Shown here: piece after piece, positions 1 to 9,430 of the stretch | Position numbering within the stretch: position 1 is the first letter of the stretch | How the letters are laid out: each line of letters begins with the position of its first letter | NCBI RefSeq assembly: GCF_030127145.1 | Contig: NZ_CP126159.1 | Location: 124,001-188,000 of the forward strand | Length of the DNA: 64,000 nucleotides | Direction of reading: 5' to 3' | Origin: Halobaculum halobium | GTDB taxonomy: Archaea > Halobacteriota > Halobacteria > Halobacteriales > Haloferacaceae | Made by a program: the position numbers and the translations under genes | Notes under the pieces: model-generated | Databases searched by the model: none | The model's input: the letters and a program-made list of their open reading frames with translations, nothing else | What the model was told of the DNA's origin: nothing

Positions 1-1
1 G

Positions 2-1306
2 ATGGACTCACCATCGGGTTCCACACACGGGGACGAACCGACAGAGTCGACTGATGCCGCCGAGCCTGAATCCGCCTTGGGGATAGCCCGACGACAGCTA
101 CAGCATGCCGCGGATCACCTCGACATCGATCCTAACATCGTCGAGCGGCTCAGCCATCCCAAGAAGGTACACGAAGTCACCGTCCCAGTCAAGCGAGACG
201 ACGGCACCGTCGAGGTGTTTACCGGCTATCGAGCTCAACACGATAGCGTTCGTGGCCCGTACAAGGGCGGCCTTCGGTATCACCCAGAGGTCACGCGAGA
301 CGAGTGTGTCGGGCTCGGGATGTGGATGACCTGGAAGTGTGCCGTGATGGACCTCCCCTTTGGTGGAGCCAAAGGCGGTGTAGCAGTCAACCCGAAAGCA
401 TTGAGCGCCGAGGAAAAAGAGCGGCTTACCCGCCGATTTGCCGAGGAAATTCGGGGAGTGATCGGCCCGACTGTCGACATTCCTGCGCCCGACATGGGGA
501 CTGACCCACAGACGATGGCGTGGTTGATGGACGCCTACTCGATGCAGGAAGGCGAAACCGTTCCCGGCGTCGTCACCGGGAAGCCACCCGTCGTTGGAGG
601 GAGTGAGGGTCGCGATGAAGCTCCGGGACGGAGCGTCGCCATTATCGCCCGCGAAGCGATCGAGTACTACGAAAACGAGATCGAAGAAACGACAGTTGCT
701 ATCCAAGGCTACGGGAGTGTCGGTGCAAACGCCGCTCGATTGCTCGACGAGTGGGGGGCAACTGTCGTCGCAGTCAGCGACGTCAACGGCGGCATCTACG
801 ACGCCGACGGCCTCGATACCCACTCGATTCCATCCCACGATCAACAGCCCGAAGCCGTGATGCAGCATGACGCTCCAGGCGCCGTGACAAACGCGGAGCT
901 CCTGGAACTCGACGTCGACGTCCTCATCCCGGCCGCGCTGGGGAACGTACTCACGGCCGAGAACGCCGACGACGTGCGGGCAGCCATCATCATCGAGGGT
1001 GCGAACGGGCCGACGACGAGCGCGGCCAGTCAGATCTTCGCAGAACGAGAGATTCCGGTCATCCCGGACATTCTGGCGAATGCGGGCGGCGTCACGGTGA
1101 GTTACTTCGAGTGGTTACAGGATATCAACCGCCGTGCTTGGTCGTTGGAGCGTGTGCACGACGAGCTCGAAGCGGAAATGTTGACGGCGTGGAAAGTCGT
1201 CAAAGACGAGTTCGCCACCCGCGATGTGACGTGGCGGGATGCTGCCTACATCGTCGCGCTCTCCCGGATCGCCGAGGCGCACGAGGCACGTGGCCTCTGG
1301 CCCTGA
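2..1306 (+). CDS. gdh: Glu/Leu/Phe/Val dehydrogenase family (NAD(P)-glutamate dehydrogenase)
   Basis: Catalyses reversible oxidative deamination of glutamate to 2-oxoglutarate and ammonium in the cytoplasm, linking nitrogen and carbon metabolism. The 434-residue protein has the family length. The substrate domain carries [11 protein letters not shown] near residues 86-95 and the catalytic-lysine motif GGAKGG (Lys124). The Rossmann domain has GYGSVG at 236-241, and EGANGP follows later, as in haloarchaeal GDHs. The ATG lies at base 2, so the promoter is outside the window and a start further upstream cannot be excluded, although the acidic N-terminal tail before the conserved part is already long enough. 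Family assignment is firm; cofactor choice (NAD or NADP) and whether this is the main or an accessory paralogue cannot be read. Confidence 0.93.
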   Translation: MDSPSGSTHGDEPTESTDAAEPESALGIARRQLQHAADHLDIDPNIVERLSHPKKVHEVTVPVKRDDGTVEVFTGYRAQHDSVRGPYKGGLRYHPEVTRDECVGLGMWMTWKCAVMDLPFGGAKGGVAVNPKALSAEEKERLTRRFAEEIRGVIGPTVDIPAPDMGTDPQTMAWLMDAYSMQEGETVPGVVTGKPPVVGGSEGRDEAPGRSVAIIAREAIEYYENEIEETTVAIQGYGSVGANAARLLDEWGATVVAVSDVNGGIYDADGLDTHSIPSHDQQPEAVMQHDAPGAVTNAELLELDVDVLIPAALGNVLTAENADDVRAAIIIEGANGPTTSAASQIFAEREIPVIPDILANAGGVTVSYFEWLQDINRRAWSLERVHDELEAEMLTAWKVVKDEFATRDVTWRDAAYIVALSRIAEAHEARGLWP

Positions 1307-1475
1307 ATCCTTCGCGACACAGCTAACCCAAAATCTCACTATTCCCGGCGCTACACGCGACCCGATTCTCAAGCCAACGCTCGTCGGGTCATTCGCTGAA
1401 GGCGTTGGGGGACAACTTCCAGTTCGGTCAGGTTGACGCGGAAAGCCGAAGACACCTGATGAGACACAGGAGCGC

Positions 1476-1910
1476 TTAGTGATCAGTACTGTTGACCACT
1501 AAAACGGGCACCTGATCGGCCCGTAAAATCGCCTCAGTTGTGCTCCCGAGTAGTACAGTCTGGAACGCGGAGCGTCCTTTCGCACCCACAACGACAAGAT
1601 CAACCCCCTGATCTTCGGCGTACGAGAGAAGCTCTTCGTGCGGAACACCTTCCCGAATCGAGGTGATGACGGAACCGTCGGGCTCCCCCTCCGTCCTGAC
1701 GGAGGCCAGCGCTTCTTCACCATCCGCTCGAAGGTTCTGCCGTACGGTATCAGGATCGACGATCGCGTTATCGTACTCCGTTCTCGTCTCTATGACATAG
1801 ACCGCGTGGAGTTCGGCCCCGTACTGCCGAGCCAAATCGAGAGCTCGGCGTGTCGCCCGCTGCGCATTGTCACTCCCATCTGTGGCGACAAGAATCCGGT
1901 CGTACATCAC
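1476..1910 (-). CDS. Universal stress protein, UspA family
   Basis: A single UspA domain of 144 residues beginning YDRILVATDGSDNA, with the ATP-binding-type GAKGRSAFQTVLLGSTTE segment near the C-terminus (G-x2-G-x9-G-S/T pattern). Proteins of this class bind ATP or act as dimeric stress adaptors; no substrate can be predicted. The start is either GTG at 1910 or the ATG directly after it (1907); the two differ by one residue. It lies between glutamate dehydrogenase and the metal ATPase, transcribed like the ATPase and 93 bp downstream of that gene's stop, so co-transcription is possible. It is one of four stand-alone Usp genes in the first 16 kb. Confidence 0.88.
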   Translation of the reverse strand: MMYDRILVATDGSDNAQRATRRALDLARQYGAELHAVYVIETRTEYDNAIVDPDTVRQNLRADGEEALASVRTEGEPDGSVITSIREGVPHEELLSYAEDQGVDLVVVGAKGRSAFQTVLLGSTTEAILRADQVPVLVVNSTDH

Positions 1911-2003
1911 ACTTCACGACGTGTTGAGGAGTAAAGAAACGAGGGTTCAATCAGGTTATCAGCGACACCGTCGCCCACAATTCGATTGCGGTCTTCGACA
2001 CCC

Positions 2004-4217
2004 TCACTCGCGAAATCCGAGCAACCGGAGGCCGTTCAGGGAGACGAGTACCGTCGACCCCTCGTGACCGACAACGGCCAGCGGCAAGGGGATACCCCGT
2101 ACAAGAATCGTTCCGACCATCAACGCGATCGCACCGAAGGCGATCGTGAGGTTAACCGTCAGTGTCCGACGTGTCCTGCGTCCGAGTCCGAGCACGTACG
2201 GTATCTTCCCGAGGTCGTCTCCCATCAACACGACGTCCGCCGTCTCAAGGGCGACGTCAGTCCCAGCGCCACCCATCGCGATCCCGAGCGTCGCCGTCGC
2301 CAGCGCGGGGGCGTCGTTCACCCCGTCGCCGACCATCGCCACGTTCTCGTGTCGGTCGACCAGCGCCTCGATGGTCGACACCTTCTCTTCGGGCAGCAGT
2401 TCCGCCTGGACTTCGTCGATGCCGACCTCGTCGGCGATCTGCTGTGCGACGCGTTCGTTGTCCCCGGTCAGCATGACGATATGCTGCACTCCGAGCGCAC
2501 GGAGGTCGGCGATCATCTCGGCTGCGCCAGGGCGGACCGTATCAGTGTACGCCAGCCATCCCAGTACTGTGACCTCGTCGTCGCGCTCGCGGGCGACGAG
2601 AACGCTCGTCTTCCCCTCCGACTCCAATGTCTGGAGCCGATCGAGACCCGATTCGAGCCCCTCGATAACGGCGTCTTCGAGGACCGTCTCGACGTAGCTT
2701 CGATTCCCGATGTGGACGGTCCCGTCGTCGACGTCGGCGCGGACGCCTTTGCCGGCCTCTGACTGAAACCGCTGCGCGTCGGGGACGTCGAGTGATCGCG
2801 CTTCGGCTTCCGAGCCGGTCGCACGAGCGAGGTGATGCTCCGAGCGGGCCTGCACGGCGGCCGCGAGCGAGAGCAGTTCGTCGGGCGTCAGTGACTCGTC
2901 CACGAGGTCGTCGCGGACGAACACGTCCGTCAATTGGGTCTCTCCCTGCGTGAGCGTGCCCGTCTTGTCGAACGCGACCGCGTCGATGTTCGCTGCAGCC
3001 TCGACGTGTTCGCCACCCTTGAACAGGACGCCCTGCCTACCTCCGGAGGCGATCGCCGAGAGGACCGCCGCAGGCGTGGAGATGATCACTGCACACGGCG
3101 AGGCAGCAACCATGAGCGTCATGGCGCGGTAGAACGTACTGGTGAATTCACTTCCGAGTGCGAGCGGGATACCGATCGCTGCGATCGTGAGCCCAAACAC
3201 GCCAAGGACGTACGGCTGTTCGAGGCGATCGATGAGCCGCTGTGTCGGCGCTTTCTCGCTTTGAGCGCGCTCGACCATGTGAATGAGGCGACTGATCGCC
3301 GATTCGTGGGCCTGTCGGGTAACTTCGATTTCGAGGCTGCCGCTCTCGTTGATCGTCCCGCCGAAGACCTCGTCGCCGGGTTCCTTCGGCACAGGAACGG
3401 ATTCCCCGGTGAGCGACGCCTGGTCGACCGTGCCCTCGCCCGACGCGACAACGCCGTCGAGGGGAATCTTGTCGCCGGGACGGACGACGAACACGTCACC
3501 GACGTCAACGTCATCGATTGGTACGGTGACCTCATCGCCATCGCGGAGGACCTGCGCCTCGTCCGGCCGCATCTCGACGAGGGACCTGATCGCCCGGCGC
3601 GAACGTCCGATCGCGTAATGCTGGAGCGTGTTCGACAGCGAAAACAAAAAGAGGAGCATCGCACCCTCGAACGGGGCGCCGATCGAGAGGGCTCCGAGCG
3701 CGGCAACGATCATCAGGAGATCGATATCCACCGCCCGATGACGGAGCGTCTCGATCGCGCCTTTGAGCCCGTACCAGCCGCCGAAGACGTACGCGACGGC
3801 GTAGCCCGTCCACGCGAGCAACTGTGGACCACCGAGCCATCCCGTCGCCAGGCCGGTCACCATCCCGAGCAGCGTCAGGCCGACGAACACGGCCTCCCGC
3901 TTGAGTTCCGACCGAGTGCTCACCTCATCCGTTTCCCCCTCAGATTCGTCTTGGATCGACACATTCCGGTCACGGACGGCGTCTCGGATCGATTCTTCCG
4001 AGGTAACGCTCCCGTCGTAGGTGATCCGAGCACTCCCCGTCCGAAACGAGACGTCGACGTCGTAGACGCCGGATAGACGCTTGAGCTGCCGTTCGAATGC
4101 TCGCGCCCCCGCGTCACCACGACCACCTCGTCGTTCAATTCGGACAGAACACGTCGAGAGAGACTGTGAATCGGTGACCCCCACGTTCTCGGTATCCATG
4201 GTCGGTGAGGAGTTCAC
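2004..4217 (-). CDS. Heavy-metal P-type ATPase, P1B-4-like
   Basis: Membrane pump that exports a transition-metal ion at the cost of ATP. Visible in order: an N-terminal HMA-like fold (about residues 20-90) without a CxxC pair, transmembrane helices, TGES (270-273) in the actuator domain, SPC (373-375) in the metal-binding helix, the phosphorylation site DKTGT (Asp417), a GDGVNDAP hinge motif and HEGST (718-722) in the last helix. SPC plus HEGG/HEGS is the signature of P1B-4 pumps (Co, Zn, Fe or Cd), not the CPC of copper pumps. The length of 737 residues is normal. Met7 is an alternative start. The neighbouring Usp gene is on the same strand. The metal itself is an inference only. Confidence 0.9.
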   Translation of the reverse strand: MNSSPTMDTENVGVTDSQSLSTCSVRIERRGGRGDAGARAFERQLKRLSGVYDVDVSFRTGSARITYDGSVTSEESIRDAVRDRNVSIQDESEGETDEVSTRSELKREAVFVGLTLLGMVTGLATGWLGGPQLLAWTGYAVAYVFGGWYGLKGAIETLRHRAVDIDLLMIVAALGALSIGAPFEGAMLLFLFSLSNTLQHYAIGRSRRAIRSLVEMRPDEAQVLRDGDEVTVPIDDVDVGDVFVVRPGDKIPLDGVVASGEGTVDQASLTGESVPVPKEPGDEVFGGTINESGSLEIEVTRQAHESAISRLIHMVERAQSEKAPTQRLIDRLEQPYVLGVFGLTIAAIGIPLALGSEFTSTFYRAMTLMVAASPCAVIISTPAAVLSAIASGGRQGVLFKGGEHVEAAANIDAVAFDKTGTLTQGETQLTDVFVRDDLVDESLTPDELLSLAAAVQARSEHHLARATGSEAEARSLDVPDAQRFQSEAGKGVRADVDDGTVHIGNRSYVETVLEDAVIEGLESGLDRLQTLESEGKTSVLVARERDDEVTVLGWLAYTDTVRPGAAEMIADLRALGVQHIVMLTGDNERVAQQIADEVGIDEVQAELLPEEKVSTIEALVDRHENVAMVGDGVNDAPALATATLGIAMGGAGTDVALETADVVLMGDDLGKIPYVLGLGRRTRRTLTVNLTIAFGAIALMVGTILVRGIPLPLAVVGHEGSTVLVSLNGLRLLGFRE

Positions 4218-4314
4218 GTTTTAGCGGCTCCAACGGATACTCGTTCGACTGCATACGGAGTCGTCTGTCGTGTCCTCGGAGATTCCCGTAGTACCAGTAC
4301 CTTTGGTGAAGCGA

Positions 4315-4743
4315 TCATCCAACGACCGTCACCGGAATCCGTGCCCGGCGGGTGACTGTCTCGGCGACGCTTCCGAGCAACGTCCGGTCGATCCCCGAAC
4401 GGCCGTGGCTACCCATAACGATCTGATCGATGCCATAGTCGTCAACGCATTCGAGAATTGCCCGTGCCGGTTTCCCAACTTCCGTGACGGTATTGAGGGT
4501 GACACCGTGGTCTGCGGCCCGATCCGTCGCGTTTGTGTGAATCTCTGTGGCACGGTCTTGGGCATCATCATACCAGTCCTTTGCGACTGGCAACCCGCCC
4601 GCTTCCACATCGATCACCGAGTCGATCGGGTTGATGACATAAATCGCGGTGATGGCAGCGTCCGGAAAGGTCTCAAGTGCGTACGCGAGCGCACGCTCGG
4701 CAAGTGGGGAGCCGTCGAAAGCGACGAGCACATTATCAGGCAT
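4315..4743 (-). CDS. Universal stress protein, UspA family
   Basis: A 142-residue single-domain UspA protein. It begins MPDNVLVAFDGSPLAERAL and has the nucleotide-binding pattern GSHGRSGIDRTLLGSVAE close to the C-terminus. The open frame extends 16 codons further upstream, but the internal ATG at 4743 matches the family start and is preferred. It lies upstream of the metal ATPase on the same strand (98 bp gap) and divergent from the CPBP protease gene at 4836. Its role is presumably stress-linked; no partner can be named from sequence. Confidence 0.88.
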   Translation of the reverse strand: MPDNVLVAFDGSPLAERALAYALETFPDAAITAIYVINPIDSVIDVEAGGLPVAKDWYDDAQDRATEIHTNATDRAADHGVTLNTVTEVGKPARAILECVDDYGIDQIVMGSHGRSGIDRTLLGSVAETVTRRARIPVTVVG

Positions 4744-4835
4744 ACAACAGGGTTCGAGACGACTCGGAAAGAGTGTACTGCCGAAACCCACTCAGCTGGG
4801 GTATCGTTAACTACGATGTGGTCACAATCCGGGGT

Positions 4836-5714
4836 ATGTCCAGTATCCGTACGTGGATCGATCGACATCGGTTACTGAGCTTCGTCGCGATAGCGTACGC
4901 GTTCACCTGGACGGTCCAAGGGGCACTCGCGTATTCGGGCATGGAAGCCTCTTGGACGCATTCGATCCTGATCGGGTTCGGCGGGTTCGGTCCGCCGATC
5001 GGCGCAGCGGTCGTCATCTGGGCCTCAGGTGGCAGTCTCCGCAGGTGGGTCGGCCAGCTGTTCAAGTGGCGGATTGGTGCGAAGTGGTGGGTGTTCGCGA
5101 TCAGCCTGCCGTTCGTTATCCTCTCTATGGGCGTCCTGCTATTCGTGCTGGCCGGTGGTCCGATCGACCTTACCGGATTCGAGTCGCCCTTCATCTACCT
5201 GTTTGCGATGGCGTGGGGAACTGTCTGGGGTGGCGGCCAAGAGGACCTCGGGTGGCGTGGCTTCATGCTGCCCATCCTTCAGGACTCGTACAGTGCGTTG
5301 GGTTCAAGTATCATCGTGGGCGTCACGTGGGCGACATGGCACCTCCCGCTGTTCTTGAACGCCACGACCACCCACGGCGGCTGGCCGCTCTCCCAGCAAC
5401 TTCTCTGGATGGTCTCCATCCTTGCGGGCTCGATCCTCTGGACGTGGATGTACAACAGTACTGGCGGGAGCGTACTCGCCGTCGCCGTGTTTCATGCCGG
5501 CATCAATGCGATGGGGATCTTCCATCCCGCCGACCAGGACGCGCTCATCCCCAACGGTGTGCCGGACCCGTGGCTGAACGTGCTCGCTGAAGTCACGGGC
5601 GCTATTCCGCTTGTGTTAGTCGCCGTTGTGTTGGTGGTCATCTACGGGAGGAACAACCTCGCGAATCGCGAGCCGCCAACCCCCCAAGACGCTGGGCTCC
5701 CACCAGAATCCTGA
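4836..5714 (+). CDS. CPBP family intramembrane glutamic endopeptidase
   Basis: Polytopic membrane protein of 292 residues in the CAAX-protease/bacteriocin-processing (Abi, CPBP) family. Several hydrophobic helices are visible. Motif 1 reads QEDLGWRGFMLP (the E-D/E-x3-R variant common in the EELGWRG subgroup) and motif 2 reads TWHLPLFLN; these carry the catalytic Glu and His. Substrates of archaeal members are unknown. The frame is open much further upstream, but ATG 4836 (MSSIRTWIDRHRLLS) gives a normal N-terminus leading directly into the first helix. A second CPBP gene is found 1.3 kb away on the opposite strand. Confidence 0.85.
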   Translation: MSSIRTWIDRHRLLSFVAIAYAFTWTVQGALAYSGMEASWTHSILIGFGGFGPPIGAAVVIWASGGSLRRWVGQLFKWRIGAKWWVFAISLPFVILSMGVLLFVLAGGPIDLTGFESPFIYLFAMAWGTVWGGGQEDLGWRGFMLPILQDSYSALGSSIIVGVTWATWHLPLFLNATTTHGGWPLSQQLLWMVSILAGSILWTWMYNSTGGSVLAVAVFHAGINAMGIFHPADQDALIPNGVPDPWLNVLAEVTGAIPLVLVAVVLVVIYGRNNLANREPPTPQDAGLPPES

Positions 5715-5733
5715 TTTGGTCGAACTCTTGGTG

Positions 5734-6030
5734 ATGCGTATGGAGGTACTTCCTCGGATGGTGTTTCGTGAGCCGGACGGACGACGGAAGGGGCTCTTTT
5801 TCTCTTCGTTGTCGTTTATTTGCCTCGTTAAGTGGGTGGTTACCGGAGTCGTACTCAGTAGCTCTCATTTCTTCCTCTTTCTGGGGATCGCGCTCGGACT
5901 TTCGGGGGTCGCCGAATCGCTGTCGTCGGACCAACGACGATCGGCAGGAATACTTCGAGTGATAGCCGTTGCTACTCTCGTTGTCTTTCTCGGCTTTCTC
6001 GCATCTGTCCCAGCATTACTATTGAACTAG
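5734..6030 (+). CDS. Small membrane protein of unknown function
   Basis: A 98-residue protein beginning MRMEVLPRMVFREPDGRRKG, followed by three hydrophobic stretches (about residues 20-40, 45-60 and 75-95), so probably an integral membrane protein with a cytoplasmic basic N-terminus. I do not recognise the family. It starts 20 bp after the CPBP gene stop on the same strand, which suggests co-transcription. Codon usage has lower GC than the neighbours (many TTT, TCT, GTT codons), hinting at separate origin. The second Met (5740) is an equally good start. Confidence 0.55.
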   Translation: MRMEVLPRMVFREPDGRRKGLFFSSLSFICLVKWVVTGVVLSSSHFFLFLGIALGLSGVAESLSSDQRRSAGILRVIAVATLVVFLGFLASVPALLLN

Positions 6031-6104
6031 GAGTGATTGTTCGAGGGTGCCAGAGGTTCAAACCGCTGAAAGCGCGACGTAGCTAATTCCGAGCAGGATG
6101 GTGT

Positions 6105-6776
6105 TTAGATCGCGTGGACCAGAATCGGCACCATCAGATTCCCCGTCCAGTCATACAGTATTCCGAAGACGCTCCCAACAATGGCGATCATGAGCGCCCC
6201 AGCCACGATTGCGACAGGGTTCCCAGAGTAATTCGCCAAGTGCAACGAGCCGAAGAGGAGACTGGCTCCAGCGATGCCGGGGACTGGACCGAACCGGTCA
6301 CGAAGCCGACCCTGAATAACACCTCGGAACACAAATTCTTCGACCGGCGCAACGACAACGATCGAGAGGGCAGCGAGCCCAAGGAGGAACGTCGGGTTCG
6401 TCGTCGCAGTCTCTCCAATGACCGAAGAGGGGACGAGATCGAGGGCGGTGAGGACGATCGAGACCACGACCGCTGTACCGATGGCGGTGACTACCCCGCC
6501 GGCGACGTAGCCCAATTCGCGGAGCGATGGAAGGGCTGCAGACAGGGAGATATCCCGGGAGCGGTAGTAGATGTACGCGACAGCGAACATCGAGAGTTGC
6601 CCGGCGGCGGTGGCTCCGACGAGGATCGGTGTACTCTCGATGGTATACCCGAGCGCGATCAGCGGCGCGATGAAGACGACGCCCGCAACGAGCGAAATAC
6701 CGAAGATGAGGACAGTGAGTGCGACCGTCTCGAGTACTGTTCGCAGTCCGGACTGAGACTGGTGAGTTGCGTCCAT
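6105..6776 (-). CDS. CPBP family intramembrane glutamic endopeptidase
   Basis: A 223-residue polytopic protein with the complete CPBP signature: EEFVFRG (the EExxxR motif) and FGSLHLAN (the FxxxH motif), followed by a final helix containing GILYDWTGNLMVPILVHAI. The active site would lie inside the membrane. ATG 6776 (MDATHQSQSG) is chosen because upstream codons in this frame are Ser/Arg-rich and overlap the start side of the neighbouring SDR gene's 3' end. It is convergent with the small membrane gene ending at 6030. Function is unknown beyond the family. Confidence 0.85.
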   Translation of the reverse strand: MDATHQSQSGLRTVLETVALTVLIFGISLVAGVVFIAPLIALGYTIESTPILVGATAAGQLSMFAVAYIYYRSRDISLSAALPSLRELGYVAGGVVTAIGTAVVVSIVLTALDLVPSSVIGETATTNPTFLLGLAALSIVVVAPVEEFVFRGVIQGRLRDRFGPVPGIAGASLLFGSLHLANYSGNPVAIVAGALMIAIVGSVFGILYDWTGNLMVPILVHAI

Positions 6777-6816
6777 ACTACAGAGGTGGTCTCGAAAACA
6801 TGTAAATGAGAGTAAA

Positions 6817-7689
6817 CTACGGCCAGTGGGGATCAACGTCGACCAAGTCGGCGCTGAGATTCCAAAGTCGCTCTCGATTTTCTGGATCGATTGCATCGCT
6901 CGACGGAGCTGTGATTCCTTCGCCGGTGACGTACGTTCCGGTTCGCTCACTGAACTCCGGAGCCGTGACGAGGTCACAGAGTCGCTGTGCGCCTTCCTGT
7001 TGCGTGGTTCCGACACCGGGAACGATGGCCGCCGCCCGAATCATCGCTCGTGTCCAGATAGCGGCGTCACGGAACAGGTTTGTCGAGGGGATGAAGCCCG
7101 GGTGAAAGCAGTTCGCCGTGATCTCGGTCTCTTCGAGTCGATCAGCAAGTTCGCGCGTGAACGCGATGGTAGCGAGTTTCGATCGAGCATATGCTTGAAG
7201 CGAGTCATACTCGTTACTGAATTGAAGGTCGTCGAAATCGAATGTCGCGCGACGGTGAATGTCCGAGGCGGTGACGACGACTCTGCTCGGGGCTGAGGCT
7301 CGAAGTCGATCCAGTAGTTGCCGCGTCAGAAGGTATGGAGCAAGGTGGTTAACAGCGAACGTGAGTTCGATTCCCTCCTCCGTTTCTGTGCGATGGCGTG
7401 AAGAGAGCCCTGCGTTGTGAACGAGCGCATCGATCCGGTCATACGTATCGAGGAGCTCCGCGGCGAGGGAACGAACGGTGGCTTGCGTTGCTAGGTCCGC
7501 CTGGTGAAACCGGATATCGCCGTCAAGCGGAGCCGCGTTGCCGACAAGTGTGTCACCGCGCGCTTGGTTTCGCCCAACAACCGCAACAGTCGCCCCCTGA
7601 CCAGCAAGGGCTGTCGCGGCGATACGACCGATGCCACTCGTTCCGCCCGTCAGTACCACGACCTGCTGGGAGTCCGGGCTAGCAGTCAC
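6817..7689 (-). CDS. Short-chain dehydrogenase/reductase (SDR), retinol-dehydrogenase-like
   Basis: NAD(P)-dependent oxidoreductase of 290 residues. Key elements: cofactor loop TGGTSGIG (14-21), NAG (92-94), catalytic Ser142, and Tyr167/Lys171 in YARSK. The stretch CFHPGFIPSTN resembles the HPG.V.T segment of WW-domain-oxidoreductase/retinol-dehydrogenase-like SDRs. An Arg at position 40 (VVGRN) suggests NADP preference. The substrate cannot be predicted. It lies upstream of the CPBP gene on the same strand with a 40-bp gap. Confidence 0.88.
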   Translation of the reverse strand: MTASPDSQQVVVLTGGTSGIGRIAATALAGQGATVAVVGRNQARGDTLVGNAAPLDGDIRFHQADLATQATVRSLAAELLDTYDRIDALVHNAGLSSRHRTETEEGIELTFAVNHLAPYLLTRQLLDRLRASAPSRVVVTASDIHRRATFDFDDLQFSNEYDSLQAYARSKLATIAFTRELADRLEETEITANCFHPGFIPSTNLFRDAAIWTRAMIRAAAIVPGVGTTQQEGAQRLCDLVTAPEFSERTGTYVTGEGITAPSSDAIDPENRERLWNLSADLVDVDPHWP

Positions 7690-7869
7690 GTGTGGTTGTC
7701 CGATTTAAACGGTGGCCTCGTAATTATGTTTGATCTTCTGAAATGCGGTTTCACCCAAGCGGTGTTTGGACCAGCTGAGGTGTGACCACTCCCAACGCAA
7801 TCGCTCTATGCCATATTCATGCCCTGGATCGTGCACGGACAGCGAATCCTCCTGCCAGACTGGTGAACC

Positions 7870-7892
7870 GCCTCGGGGTCAAGCCCCGAGGC
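7870..7892. other. Perfect 9-bp hairpin (IS605-end-like or terminator)
   Basis: The arms GCCTCGGGG and CCCCGAGGC pair perfectly around a 5-nt loop, in the gap between the SDR gene and the gene ending at 7927. Very GC-rich hairpins of this type occur at the ends of haloarchaeal IS200/IS605 (TnpB) elements, but no transposase remnant is visible beside it. It could equally be a transcription terminator for the upstream minus-strand gene. Confidence 0.45.
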
Positions 7893-7926
7893 ACTCGCCT
7901 TGCTTATCTGTAGAACATTCGGTCGT

Positions 7927-9114
7927 TCAGAGACTCAGCCCGGTACTGTATTCCAACGTTCCGAATCCGGTACCCATTGACTCGGCGTCGATCGGCGTGT
8001 CGCTGACGCGTCCGGCGAGTCCGGCCATCCGGAACATGAACTCGTTGTAACTCCAGTGAGACGTGAACTGACCCCCGAGTCTCGGACGGTCGAGCCAGTT
8101 TCGCGCACGGCCATAGGTCCGCGCAACGAACCGCACGTAATCGCCCTCCTCGTTCTCGACGCGGACGTCGAAGTCGGGCTGTTCGCCAGTACCCAGCAAC
8201 GGCTCGACAGAGATCGTATCGAACTCGACATGTCCATCTTTCGAGCCCCAGTTCCAGAACGCGGACTGTCGAAGGGGTATCGTCAGCCGTTCGAGTCTGT
8301 TTGAGGAGAAGAACTTGTAGCCCCGCCGGAACAGTTGAGGCCCGAGAAACGGAATCAACACGGAAAACGAGGTTCCGTCCGGGAAGATCGCCCAGATCCA
8401 CTTCCAAGGCATCAGCGGCATGTCGAAACACACGCGCTGGAAGTAACATGACCCAGACAGTGTCTCGGGACCGTCCGGGAGATCGAAGTCCCCCTCGAAC
8501 TCCATCTGGCGCCACGCAACGACCTCGGCGCCACCAAGCGGTGTGTCAATATTCAGTGAGCGGTGTGGCGAGGTCATCTTCGAGTCGAGGGCACCCCACG
8601 CTTCGAACTCCGCCTCGGCGTCGTCGCCGATGACGTGGGCTTTCAGTCCGAGGGGCCGGTCCGAGAGCGCTGCCATCTCGCTTCCGCGTTTGGTGTCGTC
8701 CTCGCGGTCTGCCCAGGCTTCGAGACGCTGGTCCTCGCGAGAGAGCACCGCTTCGGCTGATTGCCTGACGACGTGGTCGTGGACCACTTCGTCGTCGCCG
8801 GCCCAGCCGACCGTTGTCGCGTTGAATCTGTCCACACCGTCAACGACGGGACGGTCAGCGTCCATGTCCTGGGGCGGGAGGTCGTTCACACGGCACTGCT
8901 CACCCACACAGGCAGCGATCGAGAACATTAGCTGTCTCGGACCGTAGCCTTCCTCGCCATCCGGAAACAAGAGAAAGAACCACCAAGATGAGGAAGTCCC
9001 GTTCTGTCGCTCGGGGTTTTGCCACCATATCTTCTCGAAAACACGCCGGTGCTCAGCGAGGGTCCTATCTGCGAACGCGTCAGTCACTGGGTTACCTTCC
9101 GCTGGGCTGCTCAA
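7927..9114 (-). CDS. Unknown protein, possibly lipocalin-like (AttH/CrtC type)
   Basis: A soluble 395-residue acidic protein without a signal peptide or membrane segment. It is rich in Trp and aromatic residues arranged in beta-like strands (for example WWFFLLFPDGEEGYG near residue 45, PWKWIWAIFPDGTSF near 240, QFTSHWSYNEFMFR near 355). This pattern loosely recalls the two-barrel lipocalin-like AttH/hydroxyneurosporene-hydratase (CrtC) proteins, but no signature motif could be verified, so the assignment is weak. It stands alone: 237 bp separate it from the downstream SDR gene and the upstream side is non-coding. Codon use is normal. Confidence 0.6.
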   Translation of the reverse strand: MSSPAEGNPVTDAFADRTLAEHRRVFEKIWWQNPERQNGTSSSWWFFLLFPDGEEGYGPRQLMFSIAACVGEQCRVNDLPPQDMDADRPVVDGVDRFNATTVGWAGDDEVVHDHVVRQSAEAVLSREDQRLEAWADREDDTKRGSEMAALSDRPLGLKAHVIGDDAEAEFEAWGALDSKMTSPHRSLNIDTPLGGAEVVAWRQMEFEGDFDLPDGPETLSGSCYFQRVCFDMPLMPWKWIWAIFPDGTSFSVLIPFLGPQLFRRGYKFFSSNRLERLTIPLRQSAFWNWGSKDGHVEFDTISVEPLLGTGEQPDFDVRVENEEGDYVRFVARTYGRARNWLDRPRLGGQFTSHWSYNEFMFRMAGLAGRVSDTPIDAESMGTGFGTLEYSTGLSL

Positions 9115-9430
9115 GTAAGGCTCGAATCGGTTGCTGGGCCTTCATCAGCTACCCTACAACGCCGCAGTTCCGGTCCTCGTTGGTACCAGTGCTCGCTTGA
9201 CACCGGTACCTCGAGTTCTGACAGTATCGACGTGACCGAATGAGGCACTCATCAGTACCCAAGCATCGCTGTTCATCCGTTTTCCCGGCTGATAGCTCAT
9301 AGAAGGGCGATCTGAACATATCGATCGAACAGTTCTGCCTACGTCGGGTCGGTCATAGCTACCGGACTACCGATCGGGCCATTCCACAAGGGATATAATT
9401 CTGTTTTCATAACACCTAGGTAGATTCACC
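9115..9430. other. Intergenic, no gene recognised
   Basis: About 315 bp between the lipocalin-like gene and the tiny ORF at 9431. Only short, low-quality frames are present. The last 35 bases contain an AT-rich stretch (around 9395-9415) that could hold the promoter of the small gene that follows. Confidence 0.5.

Noticed and set aside
2934-4076. 380-codon plus-strand frame
   Set aside because: Shadow of the P-type ATPase gene.
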